Positions 45,191 to 62,465 are shown, counted from the stretch's first letter. The stretch: 64,000 nt of DNA from Paracamarosporium sp. OC-R06-R3 (GCA_019828545.1 JACVRA010000183.1:62001-126000), one strand, 5' to 3'. Notes: generated by a model not told the origin, from the letters alone. Program-made: numbers and translations.

Positions 45191-46573
45191 TCAATCCTCC
45201 TCAGCACCATTGTATGCCACCAGATTCGCCGATTCCTTTGCATCAATAACTCGATCCGGTGTAGCCAATTCAAACACACGTGCCTTAACCTTCTCAGCAC
45301 TCAACGGGCCCTCGAGCGCACGAAGGTAGGAAACAAGGCCAGCAACATGCGGCGATGCCATCGACGTACCACTCAAGGACTGGGTGGCTGAGTCGGAAGT
45401 GCGGTACGAAGATACGATATCGGTACCAGGAGCGAATATATCTACGACAGGTCCGTAGTTTGAGCCGTATATGCCACCATACCTCGTATCGTTCTTTTGC
45501 AGGTTGCCTACGCAGATGACTTCGGGAGAGCGTGCAGGTGAGACCAGGGATGCAAGGCGGTTCTCGTTGCCAGCTGCGACGACGGCTAGGACCCCTTGCG
45601 CCCAAGCAGCGGTGATGGCGGCGTCCCAGGTAGCGGATGCGGCGCCCCCGAGAGACATATTGATAACAGCGGTGTTGGTGCGGTTCTTTGCTACGATGTC
45701 GTTGACGGCCCAATTGAAGCCGGCGATGACCGTGGACATCTGGCCTGAGGTCCCCTCAAATACTTTGACTGCAACGACGGTGGCTTTCTTAGCCACGCCG
45801 TATGTCTTTCCGACCATGATACCTGCTACGTGACTACTTGAAAGTCAGCCTCAGGGAAACGAGAAAGAAGCTGACGCTACTCACGTGCCATGGCCCGCGT
45901 TATCTGTATTCTTGTCGTTGACGGCATTATATCCCCAGACAGCTCGGGTGCCCTCAAACTCCTCGTGGGTCGTGCGTACGCCAGTGTCGACGATATAGTT
46001 GTACTGTCCTTGTCCAGAGCTTGAATCGTAGATATAGTCAGTGCTCTCATTTGTCCGAGAAGAAATGTCAGCAAGGCCCCAGTTCTCGGTGTTGCTCTCT
46101 GCGTAGAGTTAGCTAGCGATGCTACAATCGCGAACATGTTGGACCTTACGGGTGACAAAGTCGAACGTAGTCATGATAGTGTCTTCCTCGACAGTGAGTA
46201 CCTGCGCCTCTTTTAGACTTCATTGTTATCAGTGAAGTCCTGCAATAGCTACCTCTGGTAAACCTCGTAGTTCTTCAATCGTCGCCGCATCGAAAGCTCC
46301 CGCATAGCCCTTGAAAGTTCCGAAGCCATACTGACGCTCAACCCCTCCAGACTCTTGATCCTCCCCATCGCGCCGAGCGACACTGCGAGCGTGGATCTCG
46401 CGCATCTTCACAAAATGCGACGCGACAGTGGCGGCATCAGCATTCGGCTGAAGTGTGATGATCCATTTTCCAGGGACGACTTGACCAGCTGTGGCCGCAG
46501 AAACAGGCGCAGCTTGCGCAAGAAACGGAACTGCTGCTGCCGCAAGAGCAAAGAATCGCACAAAAGACTGCAT
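45191..46573 (-). CDS. Secreted subtilisin-like serine protease (S8, proteinase K type)
   Basis: 409 aa in four exons (46573-46253, 46201-46150, 46098-45885, 45833-45191); all three introns are 51 nt. A signal peptide (MQSFVRFFALAAAAVPFLAQAAP) is followed by an I9 propeptide with KWIITLQPNADAATVASHF and GYAGAF. The catalytic triad is complete: Asp in YIVDTGVRTTHEEF, His in GHGTHVAGI (split by intron 3), Ser in SGTSMASPHVAGL. The oxyanion Asn is in VVAAGNEN. Family members are alkaline proteases of the oryzin/proteinase K group, often abundant in culture fluid and known as allergens. No unusual domains. Confidence 0.93.
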
Positions 46574-47415
46574 GGCGGAGTATATCTAGATAGAGAGTAT
46601 CCAGCGCATACGTGGATGCGCAGCAATACTTATACACACGCACGACGATCGTACAGTGAGTGCAAATGGGGACGCGCTGCTGCGCAACACTTATAAACAC
46701 TCACCCACGACGATTTCATCCCCTGCAAGCGCGATGGACGTCCTTTTCGCTCCTCGGCAGAAGCTTGCCATTAACGAGAAGCACTTCTTCACCTTTCTTG
46801 ACTTCAGCCATGTGCAGGAGCCCTTCCGATTCGCATCACCATATGAAGCCAAGCATTCGATAGAAAGATCTGGGGTCGCCAAGGCACATCGTGGTTGTAA
46901 TTGTGGGGGATAGATTGTGATTTTCCATACTGGGAAGGAAAAGGATGAGGCGAGCAAGGTTAAAGGCGATGGCGCTTACAGTGGCATCCGGATGAGTTCA
47001 TTTTACCCTGGTCAATCATTCATGCCGGATACAGCACCGCTCCACTGCAGAACAAGCGCCGAAATGTATCATGAAAGTATGCCCTCTTTTGATCAATCAA
47101 TCGCAAATTTTGGAAATTCACTTGTGCGGTCAAAGAACCTGCAAGTACGTGATTTCATGTCCCCTCGTATTTTGGACACCTAACCTAAGCACGTGCAGCG
47201 AGGCGTTATGAGCACCAATGACCATTGAAAACATGATTATTCGTTCCTACATCTACGAGATATTGCTCTTTAGTACGGGACAACAATGCGGACGGAGCAT
47301 AGCGTGAAGATGTTTCCTGGACTGGCGGCTGTGAACACGAGGTTGGCTATATAAGGCGCAGCCTTGCAGTACTTTTTCTCGGGGTCTCGTCCTTGCACTC
47401 CCTTCCGCTGTCGCC
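46574..47415. other. Intergenic
   Basis: 0.84 kb between the protease start and the pseudogene. Contains the protease promoter; a TATATAAG box lies near 47346 before the pseudogene start. No other gene supported. Confidence 0.45.
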
Positions 47416-48345
47416 ATGGTGTCTTGGCTCGCACCTGGCTTATTCGCGATCCACTTCTCATACTCCATCGTCGGAGTCTAGGCGGACACGTTCGCATTCA
47501 TCGATGTTCCAGATCAAGTATTGCCTGGCGGGACTTACGAGATCACTTTCAGCCCAGTGGATGATACAGCAAGTGTCTCCCGTTTACAATAGAGGTTGCA
47601 AAGATAATGAACTTACATTGTGTTAAGCCTGCTACCTGCCAACTAGCCTTTGACAATGATGGTATTCCAGAGAATGTTTAGACCATTACATGTAAGGATT
47701 CCCGTCCTCCACTAATCGCACGCTAACGTGGACAAACCTCAGCGACGCAGGGGCATTTCGAATGGGTGGTGCCTGCTTACTTAAACCCCAATATTGGCCA
47801 TTCCTTGAAGCTGAATCGAGAAGATCAAGAAGACTATATTGGACACGATATCGATATCAGCGTCTCCTTGCCGTCACCTTCCGCTTCTGTTAGACCGCTC
47901 GTCTTCATTCCCGATTGGTTGACCCGTAGTATCCCTGATACTCTTTCCCAAAGCTCAGAGACTACCTCTACGAGTATTAGTGATCCGGGTCCGTCCTCTT
48001 CATCTAACGACTCACGACTGCAGACACCAACGAGCCGGCATAAATTCATTGTTGGATGAACCCTCTACCTCATTGCCAATCCCAACATCAAAACCAAGCC
48101 CACCACAAGCAGGAGGTCTCAGCACTGTTGCTAAGGCAGGCATTAGCGTTGGCGCCACAATAACAGTTCTCGCTCTTGCACTAGGCGCCTTCTTCCTAGG
48201 CCTATCTGTTCGAAGGAAAAAAACAAGAACTCAGACTCGAAGACTAGTTTAACTAGCGGCAGGGAAAAGCCCGAGTTGCAAGGCAGAGAAGTTTATAGAC
48301 ACGAGGTTGATCTAGAGATCGACAGTAAGCGGTTGTCGAAGCGCC
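47416..48345 (+). pseudogene. Decayed wall-associated membrane protein gene
   Basis: A start codon with a hydrophobic leader at 47416 is followed by segments typical of fungal Ser/Thr-rich wall proteins: FIDVPDQVLPGGTYEITF, then CQLAFDNDG, GHFEWVVPAYLN, a Ser-rich stalk, a membrane helix (AGISVGATITVLALALGAFF) and a tail with KPELQGREVYRHEV. The pieces lie in order but the frame is broken. There are TAG stops at 47479 and 47679 where Gln is expected, a frameshift between about 48010 and 48060, and another at an A7 run (48217-48223). Both stops fit C-to-T changes of CAG, as repeat-induced point mutation or plain decay would give. An intron at about 47696-47745 is still recognisable. Not expected to give a full protein. 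Confidence 0.62.
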
Positions 48346-49299
48346 GTCTAGCTATTCGACCCGACAGTTGGAAGACGGGCGACAACGAATCTCGCGCCGC
48401 TGATAAGACTTCTCAAATATCGGGAGAAGGATTGCTACCACCTTTTTCGCTTATAGCGGAAACCCAAAAAATAATGCCTTGCTCAGTAGAATATTCACAA
48501 CGGTTCCGCAATCGGTACCAGATTTCACGGTTGCTACCACTTCCTCAAACGATTTTAACTCTTTAGTAGCCCTTTCTAGGTTATAATACTGCTATTCTGC
48601 CCTCTAGTAGCCCAAAACAAGGCTACCAAAAGGATAAATAGCCAATCGTGAGTTTGTTGTATGTATATCACTAACGTAAAGGTTGTCTAGCAACCTGGTG
48701 CCTAATAAGCAAAGACAAAGGAAAAACACGGATTGTTGATCGATACCAGCAGAAGATACGAGCGAAAATAAACAACTTCTCGTGCTCGAAGTATAGCCTT
48801 CAAACACTTGGTAGCTAAGTCCGGGAACCACAATCATAGAGTAAAATCGGACCTTGGTGACCGCTAGACGTTGATGTTATGTCAGACCCAATGGCTTGCG
48901 TCCTTCGTTATTCTCTAAACATACGTGGTGAGGCTACTACGATGAATGCAACCGACTTTCTTGACGGTGTTACAGAAACTCAATACACTCAATAAGGAGC
49001 TCTAACATCGCCTACGATTCTAAAATGGTCGCTTACCGAACCTTGCATTTTCGAACGCATAAAGCTTTACTTGACACTACCTCGGCGGGGAAACCTCCAG
49101 AGCTCTGCTGCACTGACCTCGCCTAGCTGTTACATAAGCCCGCAAATGGACTTAGCGCCCGTTGAGCATGCTTGGCAGGAGTAGGTGACGTCTGACAGGT
49201 ACCACTTTACTTTGCTCGCTTCTATTCGACACTCGTCAACCTCGGTCTGTCGTTCCACCTTCTGACGAAGATAGATTGTAGCGACTTCGAATTTCAATC
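48346..49299. other. Intergenic, degenerate-looking sequence
   Basis: About 0.95 kb with frequent TAG/TAA in all frames and no recognisable gene. It may be further decayed sequence next to the pseudogene. The last 100 nt are the MYND gene leader. Confidence 0.4.
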
Positions 49300-50051
49300 A
49301 TGGCTGATACGTCGTCTAAATGTGCTACTTGCCGGAAGGAGGCGCCTACCCTTCAACGTTGTGCCAAATGCAAGAGCGTATACTACTGCTCCAAAGATTG
49401 CCAGAAGGCTGATTGGAAGTCGCATAAAAAGACATGCCACGAACCTCTAAAAAACCTCGATGTTCCGATTACGGATCTATTCACGCGACTCGATCAGAAC
49501 AAATACCTGCACGGTACATAGCATTTTCATATAAGATCAGTGGCTCTTCGAGGGCCTGTTGCATCGCGCTGTAGAACCGTGCTAACACAACCCTACTTTT
49601 AGATCGCTCGGAGAAAGATGTTTTCAAGCTTCTCATCGACGCGTTCCGCATGCGCCAGGAAGACAATTACAACCTTGAAGGTGATGTTGATGAAGATAGC
49701 ATATATGCAGGCGCCGATAGTAGCATCGAAGGGTTTCGCGAGTTCCTAAGTCTCGCATCCTCTATACCCGGCCTCCTTCCACCTTGGTGGACAAGAGAGA
49801 AACAGAGAGAGTGCGAAGCCTTCGGTCTAGACGAGCATGAGTGGAGTCTTCGAGCGGCTGTGGAAAAAAGTGATATCATAGAGATATACGGAGAGAGCAG
49901 GATGCCAATGCAGTTGAGAATGCTGGCAGAGGCGGTGTATGGAACAGGGCCAGGAGGACAGGATGGTACAGCAATGCGGCAGATGCAGATGGCTTTGGAA
50001 GGAGGTACGATTGGGGGTCTGAGTGCGTTTATGAATACGCAACGAGTTTGA
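49300..50051 (+). CDS. MYND zinc-finger protein
   Basis: 220 aa, two exons (49300-49513, 49603-50051). The N-terminal MYND finger is complete: Cys 8, 11, 21, 24, 30 and 34, His 42 and Cys 46, with the usual YYCSKDCQKADWKSHK core. It binds two zinc ions and mediates protein-protein contacts. The rest is a fungal C-terminal domain with FREFLSLASSIPGLLPPWW, seen in other fungal MYND proteins of unknown role, ending in a Met/Gln-rich helix. No SET domain is present, so it is not a methyltransferase. Confidence 0.85.
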
Positions 50052-51109
50052 GCATGGGACATCGAAAGTGCGAGATAATACAATCTTACAGATTATCCTC
50101 TAGGAACAATCCGCTCTCCTCTGTTCCAAAAAGAGATTATTAAGGAAATGCAATACTCGTGTCAGTCAGCAAAAGTTGGTCTCTTAATCAAGGTCGTCCG
50201 CTAGTAGGAATTAGGACGAATGAGACCATACATACGTAGGTGATGTAATGACGGAAAAGATCGCCATATGCTACTGGCACCTATCCGGTCCAATAGCTGT
50301 CGCTATATCAGTACAATCCTGGGTCAATTGTAAGCTAATTGGTCAACCAATATCTGCTGACCTACACGAGTACATCATTGCGACGTCTGAGTACCACAAC
50401 TGGGCTTCTGTTTTGCGAGTATAGTGACTGGAGAGAGCCATCCATAACCGCCCGTAGCCTATTCTAGGCTGTAGAATAAACCGAACCTATTTCCAGACAG
50501 GCTGGACATTGAGTGAAAGCCTGGATATAATCCATCGGCCCCTCGCAGACGCCACACTTACGGTCATTTTTTAAACTTTGCTTTGACACTGTGTAGTACG
50601 ATCAGCAACAGAGAAATACATGAAGAAGTGTCTATCCCTAACAATAGGATACACTATCTGTGTTTTATTGACAAGATGTAGGCGTAGGCCTGGATACGAA
50701 AAAGAGAAAAAGAGGACGAGGAAAACGGAGTGGTTCCTCCGGGAAGGACACACTATGTACGTTAAGGGCATGCTTCTGAAGTGTATCAATCTATCTAGTA
50801 TACCAGGGCAACTGGAACAGTGATTGAGGACGAAAACTTAGGCCGAAGTTTAGCCGTCTACAACAAATAGTTAGGTCTACAACGAGCGAAGTGAGGAATA
50901 AACAATCAAACTCTTCCTAATATCGGACTCAACGCACCTCCAAGCCGCAGACTACGTTTATCTCTCATCAACACGCAGAAACAGTAGAAAGGGTGTCACG
51001 AAAAGAAAGGATAAGTGTCAACAGATTCATTCAATTCCAACATCGTCGAATACAACGATACATACACACTACCTACCCACTCCACCGCCAACTTCCACCA
51101 TCTCAACGC
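50052..51109. other. Intergenic
   Basis: 1.06 kb between the MYND gene and the AROM stop. Short frames only; nothing recognised. Confidence 0.45.
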
Positions 51110-57109
<6,000 letters not shown>

Positions 57110-58756
57110 ATGCGCTTTTCAGTAGCCGCATGTTCAGTACTGCTGGGCCTGGCCTATGCCAGTCCGCTTGCCCTGACGAGCCTCGACAAGAAGGCAGCCA
57201 CATTTACGAATCCCGTGCTCTGGGAAGACTATCCCGACCTTGAAGTCATTCGTGTTGGAGATGTCTTCTACTACTCATCATCAACCTTCGCTTTCTCTCC
57301 CGGTGCCCCAGTGCTCAAGTCCTATGACTTGGTCAATTGGACACCCGTCAGCCATAGTGTACCCACGTTAAACTTTGGCTCCAAATACGACCTTACCAAT
57401 GCAACAAACCGAGCCTATGTTCAAGGTATATGGGCTAGCAGCCTCCGCTACCGTGAATCCACGGATACTTTCTTGTGGATCGGATGCGTTGAGTCGAAGA
57501 AATCCTACCTCTGGACTGCAAGCAACACCGGAGCAAAAACCAATGCTGGCGAAGTGGCAAACTGGAATTGGAAGACCACTGCCTCAGTCGACAAGTGCTA
57601 CTACGACTGCGGTTTGTTGGTTGATGACGACGACACTATATACATTGCGTATGGGAGCACCAACATCATGGTCGCTCAACTCAACAAGGACGGCACTGCA
57701 GAGGTCAAATCGCAGAAGGTTTATACAGGCAGCACGTATATCGAGGGCGCTCGCATGTACAAGATCAACGGCTATTACTACATCTTTGTGACCAAGCCCG
57801 CGACTGACGAATGGGTCCTAAAGAGTAAGAGCCCATGGGGCCCCTACGAGATGAAAGTCCTCGTACAAAGCATCGCCGGCCCATTGGCAAACGCAGGCGC
57901 CTCGCATCAGGGTGGCATCGTCGGCACTAAAGACAACAACTGGCACTACGTTGCATTTATGGATTCATACCCCGGTGGTCGCATCCCCGTCGTCGCACCC
58001 ATCACATGGTCCTCAGACGGTTGGCCGTCCCTCGTCAAAGACAGCAGCGGTGCTTGGGGCAAATCATATCCCATGCCCGTCTCAACCAGCAAGACCGTCC
58101 CTCCGCCTACTGGTACAGACACTTTCCAGGGTACCTCCCTCAGCCACGAGTGGGAGTGGAACCACAACCCCGATACGAACAAATTCAAGCTTCTCGGAGG
58201 CTCCACGGGCGGTCTCCAACTCTCAGCTGCCACCGTGACCAATGACCTCTACACCGCGCGTAACACGCTCACACACCGGATCATCGGACCCAAATCCGCG
58301 GGCACGTTCCGCATAAATATCAGCAACATGGCCGACGGCGATCGCACCGGCGCAGCGCTCTTCCGCGATAACATGGCGTACATCGGCATCCACCGCGAGG
58401 GCACCACAAACAAACTCGTCTACGTGAACAACCTCAGCATCGACCTAAACAATGCTTGGAAAACCAACGCAACGGGCACCGTCGCAGCCAGCACGACGCT
58501 CGCTACGGGCGTCACAGATATATGGCTCAAAGTCCAGGCGGACATTACGCCGGCGTTTAACACGGCGACGCAGAGGACGACTGCGTTTTGGTATAGCACT
58601 GATGGGAGCAAGTTCACGCAGTTGGGGAGCGCGTTCAAGATGACGAATGATTGGCACTTCTTTACGGGGTTTAGGTTTGCGGTGTTTAATTTTGCGACGA
58701 AGGCGGTGGGTGGAGCGGTTACGGTGAAGAGCTTTGCGATGGAGAAGGTGGCGTAG
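57110..58756 (+). CDS. Secreted GH43 glycosidase (xylosidase/arabinofuranosidase type)
   Basis: 548 aa, no intron. I start at 57110 because MRFSVAACSVLLGLAYAS is a signal peptide; the in-frame ATG at 57068 would put 14 polar residues before it. The five-blade propeller domain (about 28-345) has the catalytic-base region NPVLWEDYPDLEVIRVGD, the middle Asp region CYYDCGLLVDDDDTIYIAYG and the acid Glu in YIEGARMYKINGYYYI. A C-terminal jelly-roll domain (about 360-548) matches the concanavalin-like module found on beta-xylosidase GH43 enzymes. It would release xylose or arabinose from plant hemicellulose outside the cell. Together with the GH26 gene it supports a plant-feeding lifestyle. Confidence 0.92.
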   Translation: MRFSVAACSVLLGLAYASPLALTSLDKKAATFTNPVLWEDYPDLEVIRVGDVFYYSSSTFAFSPGAPVLKSYDLVNWTPVSHSVPTLNFGSKYDLTNATNRAYVQGIWASSLRYRESTDTFLWIGCVESKKSYLWTASNTGAKTNAGEVANWNWKTTASVDKCYYDCGLLVDDDDTIYIAYGSTNIMVAQLNKDGTAEVKSQKVYTGSTYIEGARMYKINGYYYIFVTKPATDEWVLKSKSPWGPYEMKVLVQSIAGPLANAGASHQGGIVGTKDNNWHYVAFMDSYPGGRIPVVAPITWSSDGWPSLVKDSSGAWGKSYPMPVSTSKTVPPPTGTDTFQGTSLSHEWEWNHNPDTNKFKLLGGSTGGLQLSAATVTNDLYTARNTLTHRIIGPKSAGTFRINISNMADGDRTGAALFRDNMAYIGIHREGTTNKLVYVNNLSIDLNNAWKTNATGTVAASTTLATGVTDIWLKVQADITPAFNTATQRTTAFWYSTDGSKFTQLGSAFKMTNDWHFFTGFRFAVFNFATKAVGGAVTVKSFAMEKVA

Positions 58757-59357
58757 GGGTAGTAGAGTGTAGGTATGGATATGAATTAGAACTCGTCTCG
58801 AATTTTCGATATGCTTCTGTCCTCGTCGTCTGTTGGTCACGCTATGATCCTAAGTTGGTTTGCTAAATGATGAGCGATTGTAGGATACACAACAAGTGCG
58901 GGAATCTGCGGGAACAACGTATCCTTCCTAGCAGTGAATCAGTTCTATGTAGCTGCTCCTCAACATATTGCCATACCCCAACGACCCGGCGGGGATGGAA
59001 TCATCGTAAAGGGTACACAGAACAATATAGTTCATTACATGCGTCATGACACTACGATGGTGGTGAAATGTTCCCTTTGATAGACGACAGACCTAACATT
59101 TATTTCGAATGGATAGTTTCGGTAGCGACAATAGGGGGCTCAGAACTCAGTCAGATAGCAGAATTGAAAAGTCAATTTTAGAGCTGTACCACAGGATACA
59201 TGATGATTCAAACGCCCAGCGAAGGAGACATTTTCGATAGCAAGATAGCCGACCAAAATGAACGTTTCGAAAGAGATATATGAAACTACCACTACCGGGT
59301 ATGCACGCTCATAGAAGTGAAACAAGTTTAAGATGAACAGTTGACCAAATTCCATAT
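58757..59357. other. Convergent 3' regions
   Basis: 0.6 kb between the GH43 stop and the end of the peptide-precursor reading frame. Nothing recognised. Confidence 0.45.
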
Positions 59358-59414
59358 TCACTCCTGCGAGGGAATGACATCCTTCTTGTAGCTGACATCG
59401 AAGACATCAAGTGT
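59358..59414 (-). other. Third repeat-like segment behind the precursor stop
   Basis: The 19 codons after the precursor's TAA (59417-59415) stay in the same frame and end in TGA at 59360-59358. They keep the repeat pattern (VF-x-V-x-Y-K-K-D-V-I) but have no closing KR, as expected of a last repeat. So the TAA seems to cut off a former or conditionally used C-terminal repeat. A GT-AG pair (GTACCG donor inside repeat 2, TCAG acceptor inside this segment, 68 nt) could also join the two, so alternative splicing is a second explanation. Confidence 0.55.
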
Positions 59415-59708
59415 TTACGAGCGCTTCTCCAAGTCGCTGATGAGGTCCTTGCGGTACCTCACAGGAAAACCGGGGTTCTCCGCACGCTTCTGAGGGTCGT
59501 TGATCAAATCCTTCTTGTATTGCACAGCGAAAACATTTTCAGCCCTTGGGACTGTGTGAAGCCCAGTAAGATCAGTATCCGTGGTTACTGTGTAGAGCGT
59601 CAGTGCACGATGGAACAGTCCGAATCGAGTCAAGGGCTTACCCGGTAGGGCCAGAGGCAGAGCCAGAGCGGTGGGTAGGAGCCCGAGAAGGATGGCGGAG
59701 ATCTTCAT
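59415..59708 (-). CDS. Kex2-processed repeat peptide precursor, dikaritin-RiPP-like
   Basis: 97 codons unspliced. A signal peptide (MKISAILLGLLPTALAL) is followed by a short pro-region and two tandem repeats that each begin AEN and end KR. Both share F-x-V-x-Y-(K/R)-K-D-L-I before an acidic spacer (residues 56-75 and 76-96). KR is the Golgi Kex2 cleavage site, so each repeat would be cut out; a single Tyr per repeat suits the oxidative ring closure known from ustiloxin/phomopsin-type peptides. A GTAAGC donor at 59641 with an acceptor at 59588 (54 nt) or 59552 (90 nt) marks a likely in-frame intron in the pro-region, giving 79 or 67 aa. A third repeat-like segment follows the TAA stop. The divergent neighbour is a UstYa oxidase. 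The peptide's structure and activity are unknown. Confidence 0.72.
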   Translation of the reverse strand: MKISAILLGLLPTALALPLALPGKPLTRFGLFHRALTLYTVTTDTDLTGLHTVPRAENVFAVQYKKDLINDPQKRAENPGFPVRYRKDLISDLEKRS

Positions 59709-60632
59709 AGTAGCGGGAATGAAGCTTGGACAGTGGAAGCTCCCGTGTACGTGCTTTAAGATCAGATATAGCTTGGGGCACGGTGCTCTTATACACGTTC
59801 ACTGACGCACTTTGCCTCTCAGTGGGAAATGATCGGCAAGGCCCTTGAAGGAAGCGTGATACGCTTCGATAGTTTCTGAGTTTGGTCGTTGGTGTTCCGT
59901 TAATATCACCACAATTGATGGAGTACTTTTAAGCGACGTAAGATTGGTCTCACTGAAAAGTGGAGGTTCGTGGGGTGAGGTTTTCAGTGGAGTGGGCAGA
60001 TCCCAGCTTTATGCTACGTGTTCGACACAAATAAGCAAGTGTACTATCTCAGCAACAAAACCTGGAACATCCCTTCAGCGCTTCACCACCTTGTTGGCGA
60101 TACGCATTTGGCAAGTAGCTTGTGTAGGCGCCCCCAAATTGATAGGTCGGCAACCCCGCGCTGCAGCAGCCAATATTGATCCAACAGACGGTTTAGTTCG
60201 AATGTCCGCCACTATACTGCTTGGCTGCTTCAGCTATCTCGGATGGCGAAGTGATCGGTGGCCGGATCCTGGAGCTTGCGCGTTTAGGCACAAGCGCTCG
60301 TAAACGGTAAATTTGCGTCCGAGTCCGAGACGCCGCACGTATGTGTCTAGATGCCATGAGAGTAGTCATGGACGCCAGCGAGCTGACTGAAATGGTAAGC
60401 GGTAGTGCGATGGCATCCCTCGCCGATTATATGATCAGTTTAGCCACGCGAAAGCAGGAAAAGGTTCCTGAGGATTAATCCAAGATTGCGTTACCATTAA
60501 GCGATTTCAAGGTCTTGGGGCTGAACTCCAAACGGTCGGATGTGGCTCGTGTACCAATACTGTAGCATCACATCCCCCTTTGCCCCATTCCTTTGGACGA
60601 CCGACAGCCTTTACAAGCACAGCACACCAAAA
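59709..60632. promoter_or_regulatory. Shared upstream region of precursor and UstYa genes
   Basis: 924 nt between divergent starts, so joint regulation is plausible. Within it, 60341-60477 is a 45-codon open frame ending in a Met/Ala/Glu-rich segment (ELTEMVSGSAMASLADYM). With interrupted frame upstream it may be a relic of a former gene; it is not called as a gene. Confidence 0.45.
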
Positions 60633-61583
60633 ATGGCAGGATATGTCGCGCTGCCGTCGAAAGAAGACGATCCCATTGACTGTATAGGTTCTCTCGATTC
60701 CGATCCAGAGTTGGAAAACGGTTCGAATTCGGTGGCGACCCATCCAAGCCCTGCAGTAAGGTTGTGGCCATGGTGCGTACACCTGCTTGTTTTCGTATTG
60801 TCTGTGTCAGCTGGATTGCTCGTGCAGCTCGTGCAGCACCCCAGCAGATGCATGTCGATCAAAGGTAACTTCAAAGACGCACAGACGGGAATGACTGATA
60901 ACATATGTAACAGACAACCTGCTTGGTGAACACCCATGGGACCATACGGTCAGATTCGATGGATCCCTCAGTCGGAACTCATCTCGGTTTAAAGGCCCTC
61001 CTTCGAAAGAAATTGAAAAACTTTGGGAAGACCTCGTACCTCGTAGGTTGAACGCAGCCCCCACGGAACAGACCACTAGATTGACACTGAAACAGAACGC
61101 CTGCTGGTCATCCCTGAGGATGTCTTCCGAACCATCAACACCTCCAAACATTCGGTCAAAGCTCCAGCTAGCCTAGGCAAAGGACGACTTGCAGCATTCG
61201 AAGGGTTTCATTATATCCATTGCTTGCACAATCTGTGGAAGACCCATTATCCGGAATACTATACCGAAGAGGCCAAATTCGCAAGAGAGCATCGCGACGA
61301 GTGGCTGGAACATGTCGACCACTGCGTGGATATGCTACGCCAGAAGCTCATGTGCGATGCTGATCCGGGGCTCATTACCTATAGCTGGTTGAAGAACCAC
61401 TATAATCCTCATCCCAACTTCAATGTTGAGCACAAGTGTCGTAACTACAATACGCTCTTAGACGCGTCAGCAAAATACGGTGTGGACCTAAGGCTTCTCC
61501 CGGAAGAAGGAATAAGGCGACCTGAAGGCGAGAAGGTGGTTGATTTCGTGGAGCCTCCGTTCGATCCGTTAGCTGCTGAATAA
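60633..61583 (+). CDS. UstYa-family (DUF3328) oxidase
   Basis: 282 aa in three exons (60633-60864, 60914-61042, 61096-61583). A cytosolic tail of about 45 residues and one membrane helix (LLVFVLSVSAGLLVQLV) are followed by the catalytic domain on the lumenal side. The two family-defining HxxHC motifs are present: HYIHC starting at residue 159 and HVDHC starting at residue 193, the latter followed by LRQKLMCDADPGLITYSW. Known members (UstYa/UstYb, and those for phomopsin, asperipin and victorin) oxidise peptide side chains, for example closing ether rings at Tyr. The gene stands next to, and divergent from, the KR-repeat precursor, which is the expected substrate. No tyrosinase, methyltransferase or second UstY gene is in view. 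Confidence 0.9.
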
Positions 61584-62465
61584 ACATGGTACGCGTCGCG
61601 TTGTTTGCCAAAAGCATCATGTCGCAGAGAAGTTCCCCTCATAGCTCCCTAAGACCTTTGGCTAAAGAACGGCGGAAAGTGTCACCATGTGAGACGCGCA
61701 GACGTTATCCGCCACATGGGCATAGTATCGCGTCTGTTGGTGTTGGCTGGCTGTGTCGAATGGCAGCTCGTATCCCACGTGTAGGATTCATCATGCATGC
61801 AGCTCTGCCGCTAATCACGGCTCTTATCATCCGTAATGTGGAATAGGATTGAGACATAACAAAGTAGCCTGTGACTATTCTAAGAGTCTATCTGTGGAGA
61901 AAGCGGTGATTTCGTTCATTTAGAAAAATCGCGGGATTAAGGGATGGTCTCCCAAAAGTCGGCGGGCCGGCTTTAACGTTCACGCTTACAGTCGTTCACC
62001 GAAGCGAGAAGCGAGCGCTTACTTGCTAAACTAAAGGCAGTTAGTTTTACGTTACACGAGTACGCACTTCTTTAGTGTTTCCCGAGACGCTCGCGAGGTG
62101 AACGAATCATACTCTTCACATCTTTACACGAGGCAAGGCCCCACAGCAAAGCAATACCCTGGTCCCTCCCACGTTCTATTATACGGCGCCACCGACTGCC
62201 ACCAACGCCCGCAATACGCGAACGCGAACGCCCTTCACCGCAACCGTGGAGCTGGACTGGCGCGATTTCCAGCGAGAATAAGCCTCTGCTGCCGTTCCAA
62301 CATTGCCCTGCATCTTTCGGTTTCCATGCTCCATCCTCCGAGAGTCAAGGGTGGCCCTCCACATGTTGGCTCCACCTTTCATCTGTTGGATATTTCCGCC
62401 TTCATTTGCTAAACCGGACATCTGGTTTCCCATGTTGATCGCCTCCAACTCTGATTCCGCCAAAA
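61584..62465. other. Intergenic
   Basis: 0.88 kb between UstYa and the seven-helix gene. Short frames without domains; no further precursor-like repeat frame was seen here. Confidence 0.45.

Noticed and set aside
57244..58245. Long frames overlapping GH43 in other phases
   Set aside because: Shadows of a well-supported coding region with normal codon composition in the called frame.
60341..60477. 45-codon frame between precursor and UstYa gene
   Set aside because: Protein-like composition, but the upstream frame is interrupted and no splice chain or domain supports it. Mentioned only as a possible relic.
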